This document shows positions 25,766 to 34,582 of a stretch of DNA of 64,000 bases, piece after piece (within the stretch, counting starts at the first letter, position 1; every line of letters starts with the position of its first letter). The stretch lies in contig NZ_PNRF01000027.1 of assembly GCF_002879615.1 (NCBI RefSeq), forward strand, positions 179,134 to 243,133, written 5' to 3'. Origin of the DNA: Billgrantia endophytica (GTDB lineage Bacteria > Pseudomonadota > Gammaproteobacteria > Pseudomonadales > Halomonadaceae). Below the pieces are notes generated by a model. It was not told the origin of the DNA. It saw only the letters and a program-made list of their open reading frames with translations, and did not search any database. Both the position numbers and the translations under genes were made by a program.

Positions 25766-27901
25766 TCAATTGCCGACGCGACTGATCTTGCCGACGTGTG
25801 AAAGATTGCGGATACGCTTGATGATGCGGGCCAGATGTACGCGGTCGCGGACCGCCAGTGTCAGATGGACGATGGATAGCCTGGCATCGCGCTCCTCGAT
25901 CCCGATTCGCTCGATGTTGGCATCGGCGTCGGTGACCAGGCTGGCCAACTCGGCCACCAGGCCGCGGCGGCTCTCGATCTCGATGCGCAGCGCGACGGGG
26001 AAGTCCTCGTCGATCTCATTGGACCACTCCAGGCCGAACAGTTTGTCGGGATCGCCTTTCAGCTCATCGAGATTGCGGCATTCGGTACGGTGCACCACGA
26101 TGCCCTTGCCCACCGAGAGGTGTCCCACCACCGGATCGCCGGGCAGCGGATGGCAACAGCGGGCGAAGTTGATCACCATGCCCTCGGCACCGCTGATCAT
26201 GATGGGGCCATGGGGCTGGACGGGGCGTTGGCCGGCATTGTCGCCATCACCGTGAAGGGCATCGATCAGGCGCCGGGCCACCACATAGGCGACTCGCGTG
26301 CCCAGTCCAATGGATTCCAGCAGGGCATCCTCATGCTTCAGCGATAGTTCGGCCAGGACATCAGGTAATACATGCTCGGGCAGCTCTTCCAGGCTCGTCT
26401 CGAAGTCGGCCAGCGCCTTGTTGAGGAGGCGGCGGCCCAGTTGCACGGCTTCGGTATGCTGCTGGTGCTTGAGCGCATGGCGTATCGCCGAGCGCGCCTT
26501 GGCGGTGACGACGAAGTTGAGCCAGGCCAGGTTGGGCTTCGCGCCGGGTGCGGTAATGATCTCCAGGGTCTGGCCGCTCTCGAGTCGGGTGGAGAGCGGT
26601 GCCAGATGGCGGTCGATACGACAGGCGATGCAGTTGTTGCCGATATCGGTATGTACCGTGTAGGCGAAGTCGATGACCGTGGCGCCCTGGGGCAGCTCCA
26701 TGATATCGCCGCGTGGCGTGAACACGTAGATATCGTCGGGGAACAGGTCGTTCTTGACGTGCTCGATGAATTCCAGCGAATCGCCGGCATGGCGCTGCAT
26801 CTCCAGCAGCCCCTTGACCCACTCCCGGGCGCGGGCGTGGCTGCCCTCGGCGATGGGGTGGTCGGTCTGGCCCGCCTTGTAGAGCCAGTGGGCGGCGATG
26901 CCGTTGTTGGCCATGGCTTCCATCTCGCGGGTACGGATCTGTACCTCGATGGGCATGCCGCCGCTGCCGAACAGCGTGGTATGCAGGCTCTGGTAGCCGT
27001 TGGCCTTGGGTATGGCGATATAGTCCTTGAACCGTCCCGGTACCGGCTTGTAGAGGTTATGGACCATCCCCAGGATACGGTAGCAGCTGTCGACGTCTTC
27101 GGTGATGATGCGAAAACCGAAGACATCCATGATCTCGGCGAACGGCTTGCGCTGGTCGCGCATCTTCTTGTAGATCGACAGCAGGTGCTTCTGACGGCCG
27201 ATCACGGTGCCCGCAAGCCGTTCGTCGTCGAGGCTCTTCTGCAGGGTGTTCTGGATCTGCCTGATCGCCGAGCGGCGATGGCCACGGGCACTGGAGACGG
27301 CACGCTTGATGCGCTCGGAACGCATCGGGTGCAAAGCCTGGAAGGAGAGGTCCTCGAGCTCCACCCGGATGGTATTGATGCCCAGCCGGCTGGCGATGCG
27401 GGCATAGATCTCGAGGGTTTCACGGGCGATTCGACGCTTCTTCTCGGGGCGCAGGGCACCCAGAGTGCGCATGTTGTGCAGGCGGTCGGCGAGCTTGACG
27501 ATGATGACCCGGATATCGCGGGACATCGCCAATACCATCTTCTGGAAGTTCTCGGCCTGGGCGACCGCCTTGTCCTCGAAGGTGATCTGGGTCAGCTTGG
27601 AAACCCCATCGACCAGTTCCGCCACCGGCTTGCCGAACTGTTCGGCGAGGGCCTCCTTGGTGACGCCGGTGTCCTCGATGACATCGTGCAGCATCGCGGA
27701 CATCAGGCTCTGATGATCCATGTGCATGTTGGCGAGGATATTGGCGACTGCCAGCGGGTGGGTCACATAGGGCTCACCCGAGCGTCGCTGCTGGCCATCA
27801 TGGGCCTGTTCGGCATAGTAGAAGGCGCGCTTGACCTGCTGGATCTCGTCGGGGGGAAGATAGCCGCCGAGTCGGTCGGCCAGGTCGTCGATGGTGAACA
27901 T
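25766..27901 (-). CDS. spoT: Bifunctional (p)ppGpp synthetase/hydrolase SpoT
   Basis: 711 residues. Domains in order: HD hydrolase (about 20-160; SLMSAMLHDVIEDTGVTKEA carries the HD pair and ED), synthetase (about 235-350; FGFRIITEDVDSCYRILGMV and YIAIPKANGYQSLHTTLFG), TGS (about 390-450; VIDFAYTVHTDIGNNCIAC) and a C-terminal ACT domain (about 635-711; RRGLVAELASLVTDADANIE). It makes and degrades the stringent-response alarmone. Complete HD residues argue for SpoT rather than RelA. It follows rpoZ by 21 bases, the conserved gmk-rpoZ-spoT operon. Confidence 0.97.
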   Translation of the reverse strand: MFTIDDLADRLGGYLPPDEIQQVKRAFYYAEQAHDGQQRRSGEPYVTHPLAVANILANMHMDHQSLMSAMLHDVIEDTGVTKEALAEQFGKPVAELVDGVSKLTQITFEDKAVAQAENFQKMVLAMSRDIRVIIVKLADRLHNMRTLGALRPEKKRRIARETLEIYARIASRLGINTIRVELEDLSFQALHPMRSERIKRAVSSARGHRRSAIRQIQNTLQKSLDDERLAGTVIGRQKHLLSIYKKMRDQRKPFAEIMDVFGFRIITEDVDSCYRILGMVHNLYKPVPGRFKDYIAIPKANGYQSLHTTLFGSGGMPIEVQIRTREMEAMANNGIAAHWLYKAGQTDHPIAEGSHARAREWVKGLLEMQRHAGDSLEFIEHVKNDLFPDDIYVFTPRGDIMELPQGATVIDFAYTVHTDIGNNCIACRIDRHLAPLSTRLESGQTLEIITAPGAKPNLAWLNFVVTAKARSAIRHALKHQQHTEAVQLGRRLLNKALADFETSLEELPEHVLPDVLAELSLKHEDALLESIGLGTRVAYVVARRLIDALHGDGDNAGQRPVQPHGPIMISGAEGMVINFARCCHPLPGDPVVGHLSVGKGIVVHRTECRNLDELKGDPDKLFGLEWSNEIDEDFPVALRIEIESRRGLVAELASLVTDADANIERIGIEERDARLSIVHLTLAVRDRVHLARIIKRIRNLSHVGKISRVGN

Positions 27902-27922
27902 GAGCGCGCCTCGAGTCTCGCC

Positions 27923-28183
27923 TTACTCCTCGATGGCGATGCCCGGCTCGCCTTCGTGGCGAATTCTGACCGGCGCCTCGATCGGCTCGTCCAGTACGCT
28001 CTTGTCGACCAGGCCGGCAGCGATCTCGCGCAGGGCCATGACGGTGGGCTTGTCGTTTTCCCAGGGCAGCAGGGCATCGCGGGAGCCGCGGGCCAGTTGA
28101 CGAGCGCGCTGGGTGGAAATCATCACCAGCTTGAAGCGATTTTCGACGTTTTCCAGACAATCTTCGACGGTGACACGCGCCAT
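27923..28183 (-). CDS. rpoZ: RNA polymerase omega subunit
   Basis: 86 residues. Omega helps assemble beta' and, with DksA, forms a ppGpp site on RNA polymerase. [20 protein letters not shown] and the [11 protein letters not shown] and [15 protein letters not shown] stretches are diagnostic. It sits between gmk and spoT, which links it genetically to ppGpp synthesis. Confidence 0.97.
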   Translation of the reverse strand: MARVTVEDCLENVENRFKLVMISTQRARQLARGSRDALLPWENDKPTVMALREIAAGLVDKSVLDEPIEAPVRIRHEGEPGIAIEE

Positions 28184-28255
28184 GTAGGTATTCCTGAAAG
28201 CTGTGAATGTCCCCGGCCGGAACCGGAAATCCGAAATGGAGCAGGACAGACTAGA

Positions 28256-28894
28256 TTACTCGACGCCTGGCGCCTGTGACAAGAGCGCCGCCAACAGGGG
28301 GGCATGGCCCTTGCCTACCCGGTCCAGGCTGAGGCGACGGCTGATCACCAGCGATTGCAGCTCGCGCAGGGCGGTGGTGAAGTCGTCGTTGATCACCAGG
28401 TAATCGTATTCGTCGTAGTGCGACATCTCGCCAATGGCATCGCGCATGCGCCGGGCGATGGTGGCGTGTTCGTCGGTACCGCGGCTCGCCAGGCGGCGCT
28501 CCAGCTCGTCACGGGAGGGCGGCAGTATGAAGATCGAGACCGCATCCGGCATCTGCTGGCGTACCTGGCGGGCGCCCTGCCAGTCGATCTCGAGGATGAC
28601 GTCCTGCCCCGCGTTGAGCATGGCCTCCACCGAAGGCCGTGAAGTGCCGTAGTAGTTGTCGAACACCCTGGCGTATTCGAAGAACTCGCCGCGCTCGATC
28701 ATCGCCTCGAAGCTGGCCACCTCGACGAAGTGGTAGTTGACGCCATCCACTTCGCCGCGGCGCCGGGCGCGGGTGGTGTGCGACACCGAGACCTGAATGC
28801 CGTCGAGGCTCTCGATCAGCTCGCGTACCAGCGTGGTCTTGCCGGCGCCGGAGGGAGCGGAAATGATGAAAAGCGTACCTTGGGACATGGGCAT
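28256..28894 (-). CDS. gmk: Guanylate kinase
   Basis: 212 residues. It phosphorylates GMP to GDP. The P-loop APSGAGKTTLVREL is at residues 12-25, and the GMP-binding region has SVSHTTRARRRGEVDGVNYH and the YYGTS segment near residue 80. DVILEIDWQGARQVRQQMPD follows. It is the first gene of the gmk-rpoZ-spoT block and the last core gene before the accessory island; yicC, its common upstream neighbour in relatives, is absent here. Confidence 0.97.
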   Translation of the reverse strand: MPMSQGTLFIISAPSGAGKTTLVRELIESLDGIQVSVSHTTRARRRGEVDGVNYHFVEVASFEAMIERGEFFEYARVFDNYYGTSRPSVEAMLNAGQDVILEIDWQGARQVRQQMPDAVSIFILPPSRDELERRLASRGTDEHATIARRMRDAIGEMSHYDEYDYLVINDDFTTALRELQSLVISRRLSLDRVGKGHAPLLAALLSQAPGVE

Positions 28895-29285
28895 GCGTCC
28901 GTGGTCTGCGGGAAAAGCGCGAAGTATCGCATAGATTGCCGGGTGGCCTGTAGCGTCGGCTCCATCACTCGATGTTCTGCTGATCGAGTGATTTTAAAAT
29001 ATCAATGATAACAGCGTGTTATGGCGCCTGCCTGGCAGCGGGTGGAAGAGCCCCACTGTCATGAGGCGTATCAGGAGCAGCGCCATGGCGGGCCCGCCAA
29101 TGGAGCCCTCAACACAGGAAGGAACATCACTTCCCCTCCCCTCCCCTCCGCCTGGCCTTTCCTTGTTGGTGACCAATCCATCAGAGATCGCGCCATACTG
29201 AGCCGAGAGGACTTTCCGTAATCCTCCGGAATTTTTTCATCCATGCCGATGGCCTCGGCGCTGGTACGCCGTGGCCACTCCCTGA
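28895..29285. other. Gene-free junction between core genome and island
   Basis: About 390 bases upstream of gmk. It contains a hairpin (listed separately), an AT-rich stretch (28992-29020) and a pyrimidine run of repeated CCCCT near 29131-29150. I see no convincing reading frame and no tRNA. It probably mixes the gmk promoter with debris from island entry. Confidence 0.5.
28964..28992 (+). terminator. Perfect 10-bp inverted repeat followed by T-tract
   Basis: ATCACTCGAT (28964-28973) and ATCGAGTGAT (28983-28992) pair perfectly over 10 bp with a 9-base loop, followed on the plus strand by TTTAAAAT. It looks like a terminator for plus-strand transcription, yet no plus-strand gene precedes it. 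It may be the leftover terminator of a lost gene, or an operator in front of gmk. Confidence 0.5.
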
Positions 29286-29414
29286 ACTGTCGGCCATGTC
29301 AATATCGCCACCACGCAGCGCTACGCCCACCTGGACCAGGGCAATCAAGCTCATGCGAGAACGGTTGTCGGCAAGCCGATGGCGAAGGCTCTGACGACTC
29401 TGGAGCTGAAGTGA
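29286..29414 (+). pseudogene. Tyrosine recombinase (integrase) C-terminal remnant
   Basis: An open stretch with no start codon reads VGHVNIATTQRYAHLDQGN, then about 20 more residues to TGA 29412-29414. GHxNIATTxRYAHL is the tyrosine-recombinase C-terminal signature and contains the catalytic Tyr; the rest of the protein is missing. The stop codon coincides with the first bases of the adjoining IS end. It suggests that the island arrived or was remodelled by a site-specific integrase, now dead. Confidence 0.8.
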
Positions 29415-29462
29415 CCCCCTTCTGAGCTGTACAGGCTATCGTGCAGCCATCAGGAGGACAGG

Positions 29463-29772
29463 ATGAGCGACGATAACCCCATCAAGCGATGGACCGCGAA
29501 GCGCAAGGCTGCCGTGGTCATGGACATCTTCAAGGGCAAGACCACGGTCGCTGAGGTGGCCCGCCAGTACGACCTCACCGTCTCCGAGGTCGGGCTGGAT
29601 CGATGAGGCCCAACGCAGCATGGAGAACGGATTCAAGGCCCGCCCCAAGGACATCCGCGAACAGTACGAATCCGAGCTGCGGGAAACCAAGGAGGCGCTG
29701 GGCGAAGCCCACCTATAGATCTACGCACTAAAAACGTTTCGCCGCCTGCTCGACGAGGACGAGAACTCGTAA
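29463..29772 (+). pseudogene. IS3-family transposase OrfA, broken
   Basis: Starts MSDDNPIKRWTAKRKAAVVM at ATG 29463 with AGGAGG upstream. A frameshift near 29595 moves the reading to WIDEAQRSMENGFKARPKDI, then an in-frame TAG at 29716-29718 interrupts it before the end FRRLLDEDENS. The family supplies the helix-turn-helix half of the transposase. Confidence 0.75.
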
Positions 29773-29777
29773 CGTCG

Positions 29778-30028
29778 TTGCAGGCGGAGATGGCCCAGGA
29801 GGGCCATGTGGTATCGCTCGTCAAGCTGTGTCGGTGGCTGGGGCTTCCCCGGCGGACGTTGTATTACCGACCCAAGCCGCGCTGGAAGAAGCCCTGGTGC
29901 ATCGATTCGAGTCGTTGGGCCAAGCCAGAGCGATCATCGGCCGCTGGATCCGGTACTACAACGAAGAGCGGCCACATCAGTCGCTGGGCTATGTGGCACC
30001 CCGAGCACACCCTGCATTAGCTGCGTAG
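29778..30028 (+). pseudogene. IS3-family transposase OrfB, internal deletion
   Basis: The N-terminal part EMAQEGHVVSLVKLCRWLGL with PRRTLYYRPKPRWKK is joined near 29895 to the C-terminal part QARAIIGRWIRYYNEERPHQ in another frame. Most of the DDE catalytic core, including the first two acidic residues, is missing. The protein would be inactive. Confidence 0.75.
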
Positions 30029-30095
30029 GGTGTGCAGAAACCAGGGGGTCATTACACTGCTTTGAAGAAAAGCAATTGGTTATCGCACAATCACC

Positions 30096-30109
30096 AACAA
30101 TCATTAGAC
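30096..30109 (+). promoter_or_regulatory. Shared 14-bp motif upstream of tctC (candidate LysR site)
   Basis: AACAATCATTAGAC lies 56 bases before the tctC start. The identical 14-mer occurs upstream of the divergent-facing catabolic operon (36857-36870, minus strand). Here it extends into ATCAT-TAGAC-ATGAT, an inverted repeat fitting the T-N11-A LysR box. The regulator at 36884-37786 is the likely binder (inference). Confidence 0.65.
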
Positions 30110-30165
30110 ATGATTCAACCGGGTGCTCATAGTTCTCACTGAAATCGTTTGGGAGGACAATAAAA

Positions 30166-31170
30166 ATGACGCCATCTCTACCTTTCCGAAAGCTTTTCTT
30201 CGCGGCCCTAGCGCTCGGGCTTTCTACCATCGCCGAACCAATGATAGCCCTGGCCCAGGAAAAGCCCTCGGACTTTCCTCGCCGGCCGGTTAGCCTCGTG
30301 GTCATGTACCCAGCTGGTGGTGCCGTCGACGTGACAGCGCGCACGGTCGCTGACCTGACCGAGCAGCACAACGGTACGCAGTTCCGCGTCGAAAACCGGG
30401 TCGGCGGCGCCGGGATCGTCGGCCATACCTATCTTGCGAAGCAGGCGCAGGCCGATGGTTATACCATCGGGGTGATCGCTAACCCATTCATGTTCACCGA
30501 CGTTCTGCTGCGCGATGCGAGCTTCGGAATCGATGAGTTCGAGCCCATTGCGACGATCAGCTTTGATCCGGTCATCTGGCTAGTTCGCAGCGAGTCCGAT
30601 ATTGGCGACAAGACGCTGCCCGAGATCGTGGAGCATGCTAAAGAGCACACGCTTCAAGTCGGCATGAATCCAAATTCGATGTTTCTGTTCGTCAGTGAAT
30701 TTCTGGCCGAGCAGGAGGGGGTCGAGTTTAATTTCATTCCCTTTGATGGCGGGCGTCAGGGTGTGACTGCGCTGCTGGCCGGGGATGTGGATGCAACGGC
30801 GGCTTTCTTCAGTGAGGTCGAGCAATTCGTCCGCAACGGAGATCTGCGCGCGGTAGCGGTTACGGGAGATGAGCGTCATCCGGGTCTTCCTGACACTCCG
30901 ACTTTCGCAGAATTGGACATTCCGATGGTCGGCCAGACTTGGGGAGCGACACGCTTCCTTGCCTTGCCGACCGGTGTTCCAGAGGATCGCAAGGCATGGC
31001 TTGCGAACGAGTTTCTTGCCACGCTCTCGACACCCGAGGCCACCGAGGCTTTTCAGGCGGCCAGTCTTCGCCTGACCCCTGCGGATGAAGCAGCGACCAA
31101 AGAGAGCTATGCACAAACCTTCGAGGAGTTGAGAGAGTTCCTCATTTCGAGCGGGCGCCTGTCTGAGTAA
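30166..31170 (+). CDS. Tripartite tricarboxylate transporter substrate-binding protein (TctC/Bug family)
   Basis: 334 residues with a signal peptide ending near IALAQE (residue 30), so periplasmic. The mature N-terminus DFPRRPVSLVVMYPAGGAVD matches Bug-family proteins, where the PAGG loop binds the ligand carboxylate. Later features are RVENRVGGAGIVGHTYLAKQ and FDGGRQGVTALLAGDVDATA. It would deliver an organic acid to the TctB/TctA permease encoded next. The neighbouring enzymes suggest a hydroxy- or sugar-acid ligand. Length is normal. Confidence 0.9.
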   Translation: MTPSLPFRKLFFAALALGLSTIAEPMIALAQEKPSDFPRRPVSLVVMYPAGGAVDVTARTVADLTEQHNGTQFRVENRVGGAGIVGHTYLAKQAQADGYTIGVIANPFMFTDVLLRDASFGIDEFEPIATISFDPVIWLVRSESDIGDKTLPEIVEHAKEHTLQVGMNPNSMFLFVSEFLAEQEGVEFNFIPFDGGRQGVTALLAGDVDATAAFFSEVEQFVRNGDLRAVAVTGDERHPGLPDTPTFAELDIPMVGQTWGATRFLALPTGVPEDRKAWLANEFLATLSTPEATEAFQAASLRLTPADEAATKESYAQTFEELREFLISSGRLSE

Positions 31171-31195
31171 GATCCGAGTAAGACCCTGTCTGTCC

Positions 31196-31219
31196 GGCCC
31201 GCTGTGCTGACAGCGGGCC
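31196..31219 (+). promoter_or_regulatory. Strong hairpin between tctC and tctB
   Basis: GGCCCGCTGT (31196-31205) and ACAGCGGGCC (31210-31219) form a perfect 10-bp stem with a GCTG loop, followed by TCGTTC rather than a T-run. Such a structure probably protects or trims the binding-protein message and lowers permease expression. Confidence 0.65.
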
Positions 31220-31247
31220 TCGTTCATCATGAATCCTGGGTGACTAC

Positions 31248-31739
31248 ATGTCCTATCGGATGTTGCCGCTGTTGCTGTTGGTGGTGCTGGCCTGCGTCGT
31301 GATCGCCGCGGTGCAGGATACGTCTAGTCTGATGAGCTATCCCGTCTTCATCACGGCAACGGCCTTCCTCCTGACAGGGCTGGCTGTACTGCCGACAATC
31401 CCTTGGCGGAGGCCTGCTCGGGCGGCATTGCCCGGAGCGGTCTTCGGTCGAACTGCAGGCGAGCGAAGGCGGATGGTGAGGATCATTGCCTTCTGCGCGG
31501 TCTGGTTGATTTATGTTGCTCTGCTCAACCGCTTGGGCTTCGTGCTTGCGAGTTCGCTTGCACTGGTAGCCTCGCTCTGGATCACCCTCGGAACGCTCAG
31601 GCCCATTGCCAGCGCTGGGGCAGTGGTTTTCGTGCTGGCACTGGCCATTCTGATAACGACAGTTCTATTCGTCCCCGTTCCTAAAGCTGGCGTCGACCAC
31701 TGGATCGACGAGACCATCTTCACAGTGATGGAGAAGTGA
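31248..31739 (+). CDS. Tripartite tricarboxylate transporter TctB-family small permease
   Basis: 163 residues with four predicted membrane segments: LLPLLLLVVLACVVIAAVQ, FITATAFLLTGLAVL, IAFCAVWLIYVALL and the pair ASSLALVASLWITL / AGAVVFVLALAILITTVLF. This matches the TctB (DUF1468) small-subunit pattern. It sits between the binding protein and the TctA large permease and overlaps or nearly overlaps the latter. Sequence conservation in this family is low; position is the strongest support. Confidence 0.85.
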   Translation: MSYRMLPLLLLVVLACVVIAAVQDTSSLMSYPVFITATAFLLTGLAVLPTIPWRRPARAALPGAVFGRTAGERRRMVRIIAFCAVWLIYVALLNRLGFVLASSLALVASLWITLGTLRPIASAGAVVFVLALAILITTVLFVPVPKAGVDHWIDETIFTVMEK

Positions 31740-31741
31740 GC

Positions 31742-33268
31742 ATGATCGAAGGGCTCATCGCGGCGCTATCCCTGTCCAATATCGCGGCGGCGGTACTTGG
31801 GGTGTTTCTGGGCATCATCATTGGTGCCATCCCCGGCTTGACGGCGACATTCGGCATCGTCCTGCTGGTTCCTGTGACTTTCATCATGTCGACCGATCAC
31901 GGCATGATCATGTTGGTGGGGATTTACGCCGGAGCGATCTATGGCGGCAGCATTTCGGCTATTCTGCTCAACATTCCCGGCACACCTGCCTCGATCATCA
32001 GCGGATGGGAAGGCTACGCCATGGCCAAGCGGGGCGAGGCGCCGCAGGCACTTGGGATTTCGGCCGTCGGCTCGGGGATCGGCGGAATGATCGCCGCCGT
32101 GGCATTGGTCTTCATGACGCCCGTGTTGGCACAACTCGCGTTGAGGTTCGGAGCGCCCGAATACGTCATGCTGGTGATCTTCAGCCTTGTCGTTGTCGTG
32201 GTCATGATGGAGACGCCGCTTCTGTCCAACCTGGCGTCGGTCTTCATCGGGCTAAGCATCGCGGCGATCGGGATCAGCCCGGTAGACGGAGCTGCACGAA
32301 TGACTTTCGGGTTTTACAATCTCTACTCCGGGCTCGGCGTGGTGGCGGTGCTGATCGGCTTCTTCTGTCTGCCGCAAGCCCTGCAGTTGGCCATTGAGGC
32401 GATCCGGGGCGAAAATGCGGTCGGCGCAGGCAAGGTCGGTGCATCGAGCGTTGCCAAGGTCTGGAAGCGGGTCATTTACGATCGATGGCTGCTGCTACGC
32501 TCGTCCACGCTGGGGGTCGGGATCGGCGTCCTGCCTGCCATCGGGCCGGAATCCACCCCCTTCGTTGCCCATTCGCTGGAGCGCCGCATTTCTGCTCATC
32601 CCGAGGAGTTCGGCAAGGGCTCCCAGAGCGGACTGTTCGCGGCCGAGGCCTCGGCCTCGGCCAATATCGGGGGATCACTCATTCCGTTGCTATCGCTTGG
32701 CATTCCAGGAAGTGCGGCTGCGGCGGTGTTCATCGGTGCCCTGACGCTTCACGGGCTACAGCCCGGGCCGCTGCTCTTCACCGAGCAGCCAGGGCTGATG
32801 TATTCGTTCTTCACCGGCTATTTCGTGGTAAACCTGCTCGTGGTGGTGATGGGCTTCTTCTGTTCGCGCTATATGGCTGCTCTGCTGCGTCTGCCCAAGG
32901 CAATGATTGCGGCCTATGTCACGTTGTTCTCGTTCTTCGGTGCCTATGCGGTCAACAACTCGATGTTCGATATCTGGGTGATGATCGGCGCTCTGGTTCT
33001 GGTGATTGCGATGCGGGCGGCCACCATCCCGGTCATTCCTTCCGTGCTGGGGTTCATCCTGGGCGGCCTGCTCGAGACCAATATTGCGATTGCGATGGCT
33101 CGCTCGACCGAATTGTCCTATTACCTGCAGCGTCCGATCGCGCTTGGGCTCGCCATCATCTCGGTGACAATCGTGATATGGACGATCTGGCGACGGCTCC
33201 GTTCGGGACCCGGCGCCGTTTCCTCTACAGGAAACGGGAAAGGGTCCCTGCTGGAAACCGGGGATTGA
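31742..33268 (+). CDS. Tripartite tricarboxylate transporter TctA-family large permease
   Basis: 508 residues from ATG 31742, which has GGAG eight bases upstream; a GTG two codons earlier would overlap tctB. About 11-12 membrane segments. The N-terminal signature GVFLGIIIGAIPGLTATFGI and YGGSISAILLNIPGTPASII are diagnostic of TctA, as is the second-half repeat GVGIGVLPAIGPESTPFVAH with SLIPLLSLGIPGSAAAAVFI. It completes the ion-driven tctCBA transporter and ends 206 bases before the convergent Fe-ADH gene. Confidence 0.92.
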   Translation: MIEGLIAALSLSNIAAAVLGVFLGIIIGAIPGLTATFGIVLLVPVTFIMSTDHGMIMLVGIYAGAIYGGSISAILLNIPGTPASIISGWEGYAMAKRGEAPQALGISAVGSGIGGMIAAVALVFMTPVLAQLALRFGAPEYVMLVIFSLVVVVVMMETPLLSNLASVFIGLSIAAIGISPVDGAARMTFGFYNLYSGLGVVAVLIGFFCLPQALQLAIEAIRGENAVGAGKVGASSVAKVWKRVIYDRWLLLRSSTLGVGIGVLPAIGPESTPFVAHSLERRISAHPEEFGKGSQSGLFAAEASASANIGGSLIPLLSLGIPGSAAAAVFIGALTLHGLQPGPLLFTEQPGLMYSFFTGYFVVNLLVVVMGFFCSRYMAALLRLPKAMIAAYVTLFSFFGAYAVNNSMFDIWVMIGALVLVIAMRAATIPVIPSVLGFILGGLLETNIAIAMARSTELSYYLQRPIALGLAIISVTIVIWTIWRRLRSGPGAVSSTGNGKGSLLETGD

Positions 33269-33315
33269 GACCGGGTCCTTCGATCTTCTTTGCCGACATT
33301 CCTTCGTACGTCAAA

Positions 33316-33344
33316 CCGGCCGCTCATCTCATGTGGGCGGCCGG
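33316..33344 (+). terminator. Hairpin after tctA
   Basis: CCGGCCGC (33316-33323) pairs with GCGGCCGG (33337-33344), with CAT/ATG extending inside the loop. It is 48 bases past the tctA stop; no T-run follows, so termination would be inefficient or Rho-assisted. Confidence 0.5.
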
Positions 33345-33418
33345 TGGTTGGTGGTTCAGGTGGATGAAGGCCCCCAGGTCGGTCGATCCGATGTGTTGGC
33401 GTGGAGCGAAATGGAAAA

Positions 33419-33443
33419 GCCCTTCCCGCATGACGGGAAAGGC
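33419..33443 (-). terminator. Rho-independent terminator of the Fe-ADH operon
   Basis: GCCCTTCCCG (33419-33428) and CGGGAAAGGC (33434-33443) form a 10-bp stem with one mismatch and loop CATGA. On the minus strand it is followed by TTTTCC and lies 32 bases after the Fe-ADH stop. Confidence 0.65.
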
Positions 33444-33474
33444 AAGGGTTCGGTGCGGCTGGCAGGTTTAGGAT

Positions 33475-34578
33475 TTAGGGGCGTGCGCCGATGAAGGCGG
33501 CGTCGACGATTCCACGTACGGCTTCATGTGTGACCGGGCCGGGATTAAGCCCGTTGTCGGTTTCAACAGTGATGCCCACGATGCGGTCGAGATCCTCCGT
33601 GCCGATCCCGACATCGGGCAGTCGGGCGGGAAGTTCAAGTTCGTGCAGCAGGTCGTGGATCGTTCCTGACAGGCTTTCGCTGCCAAGCGAGGCCGCTACC
33701 GCATCCACGCCATCTCGGGCAAAGGCGCTATTGTAGGCGGCCACATAGGGAAGAACCACGGCATGGGCGTTGCCGTGCGGTACGTTGTAGCTGCCGCCCA
33801 GCGTGTGGGCCAAACCATGTTGCAGTGCAAAGCCCCCGGCCAGCGCTGCGCCTGCCAGATAAGCCCCATAGAGCAGCTCGGACCGGGCTTCGAGTGACGA
33901 GGGATTGTCCCACACCGCGCGGATGCCGTTGACCACCACCTTGGCGCCTTCGATGGCGGTTAGCTGATGGATGGGGCTTGAGGAAGTGACATAGATTCCG
34001 TCGACACAATGGGCCAGTGCGTTCAGGGCGCTGGCAGCGCTGCTGGCGCGCGGCAGACCAAGCGATAGCCTGGGATCGTATATCACCGTATGGGCGAGCA
34101 TGTTGAGATGCTCGTGCATGATCTTCACGCCGTCGATGGTAATTCCGCAGAAGGCCGTCATCTCCGATCCCGAATAGGTCGTCGGTATGTTGATGATGGG
34201 AAGGCCGAGTTCCAGCGAGATGCCCTTGGCGAGCCCGATGGAGGCCCCGCCGCCGATCGAGACAATACAATCCGCACCCATCTCGGTGGCGGCCTTGCGT
34301 CCGGCGCGAGTCAGTTCAATGGGTACCTGGGAGACTGCGGTTGGCAGCACGCCGACGGAGAGGTCGCCCAGAGCTGCGGCTATCTCCTCGGCCATTGCTC
34401 GTCGTCCCGGTGTCGAGATGACAAGCGCCCGACGGCGGTCAAGGTGCCGGACTTCGTCGTGCACCGCGGTGGAACTGTCGAGGCCAAAGACAATGCGGGC
34501 GGGGGTAGCGTTGAAGGCGCCATCGCGGCTTGCAAAGCGGCGCAGGCGGGACGGTGGTGTTTGTTCGGATCGGTTCAT
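33475..34578 (-). CDS. Iron-containing alcohol dehydrogenase, maleylacetate-reductase-like
   Basis: 367 residues from ATG 34578. The dinucleotide site includes CIVSIGGGASIGLAKGISLE and IINIPTTYSGSEMTAFCGIT. The metal-site histidines lie in LNALAHCVDGIY, LQHGLAHTLGG and YNVPHGNAHAVVLPYV. The SGSEMT and AHTLGG motifs are those of maleylacetate reductases, which reduce maleylacetate to 3-oxoadipate. No ring-cleavage gene is present, so here it more likely acts on another oxoacid or hydroxyacid. The gene starts 4 bases after the enolase-superfamily gene stop. Confidence 0.85.
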   Translation of the reverse strand: MNRSEQTPPSRLRRFASRDGAFNATPARIVFGLDSSTAVHDEVRHLDRRRALVISTPGRRAMAEEIAAALGDLSVGVLPTAVSQVPIELTRAGRKAATEMGADCIVSIGGGASIGLAKGISLELGLPIINIPTTYSGSEMTAFCGITIDGVKIMHEHLNMLAHTVIYDPRLSLGLPRASSAASALNALAHCVDGIYVTSSSPIHQLTAIEGAKVVVNGIRAVWDNPSSLEARSELLYGAYLAGAALAGGFALQHGLAHTLGGSYNVPHGNAHAVVLPYVAAYNSAFARDGVDAVAASLGSESLSGTIHDLLHELELPARLPDVGIGTEDLDRIVGITVETDNGLNPGPVTHEAVRGIVDAAFIGARP

Positions 34579-34582
34579 GATC

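Larger units (their letters stand above)
29412..30051 (+). mobile_element. IS3-family insertion sequence, internally deleted
   Basis: The ends are TGACCCCC (29412-29419) and GGGGGTCA (30044-30051), matching terminal inverted repeats of the TG...CA type. Between them are a frameshifted orfA and an orfB that has lost its middle. At about 640 bases it is roughly half the length of a complete IS3 member, so it is immobile. It abuts the integrase remnant on one side and the tctC promoter on the other. Confidence 0.8.

Noticed and set aside
26372..28279. 635-codon open frame opposite spoT and rpoZ
   Set aside because: It spans three well-defined genes on the other strand and shows no domain.
29131..29150. 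CCCCT pyrimidine run
   Set aside because: A short low-complexity tract without array structure or strand-specific signal.
32485..33471. Open frame overlapping tctA
   Set aside because: Frame-shifted shadow of the permease; Arg- and Cys-rich without motifs.
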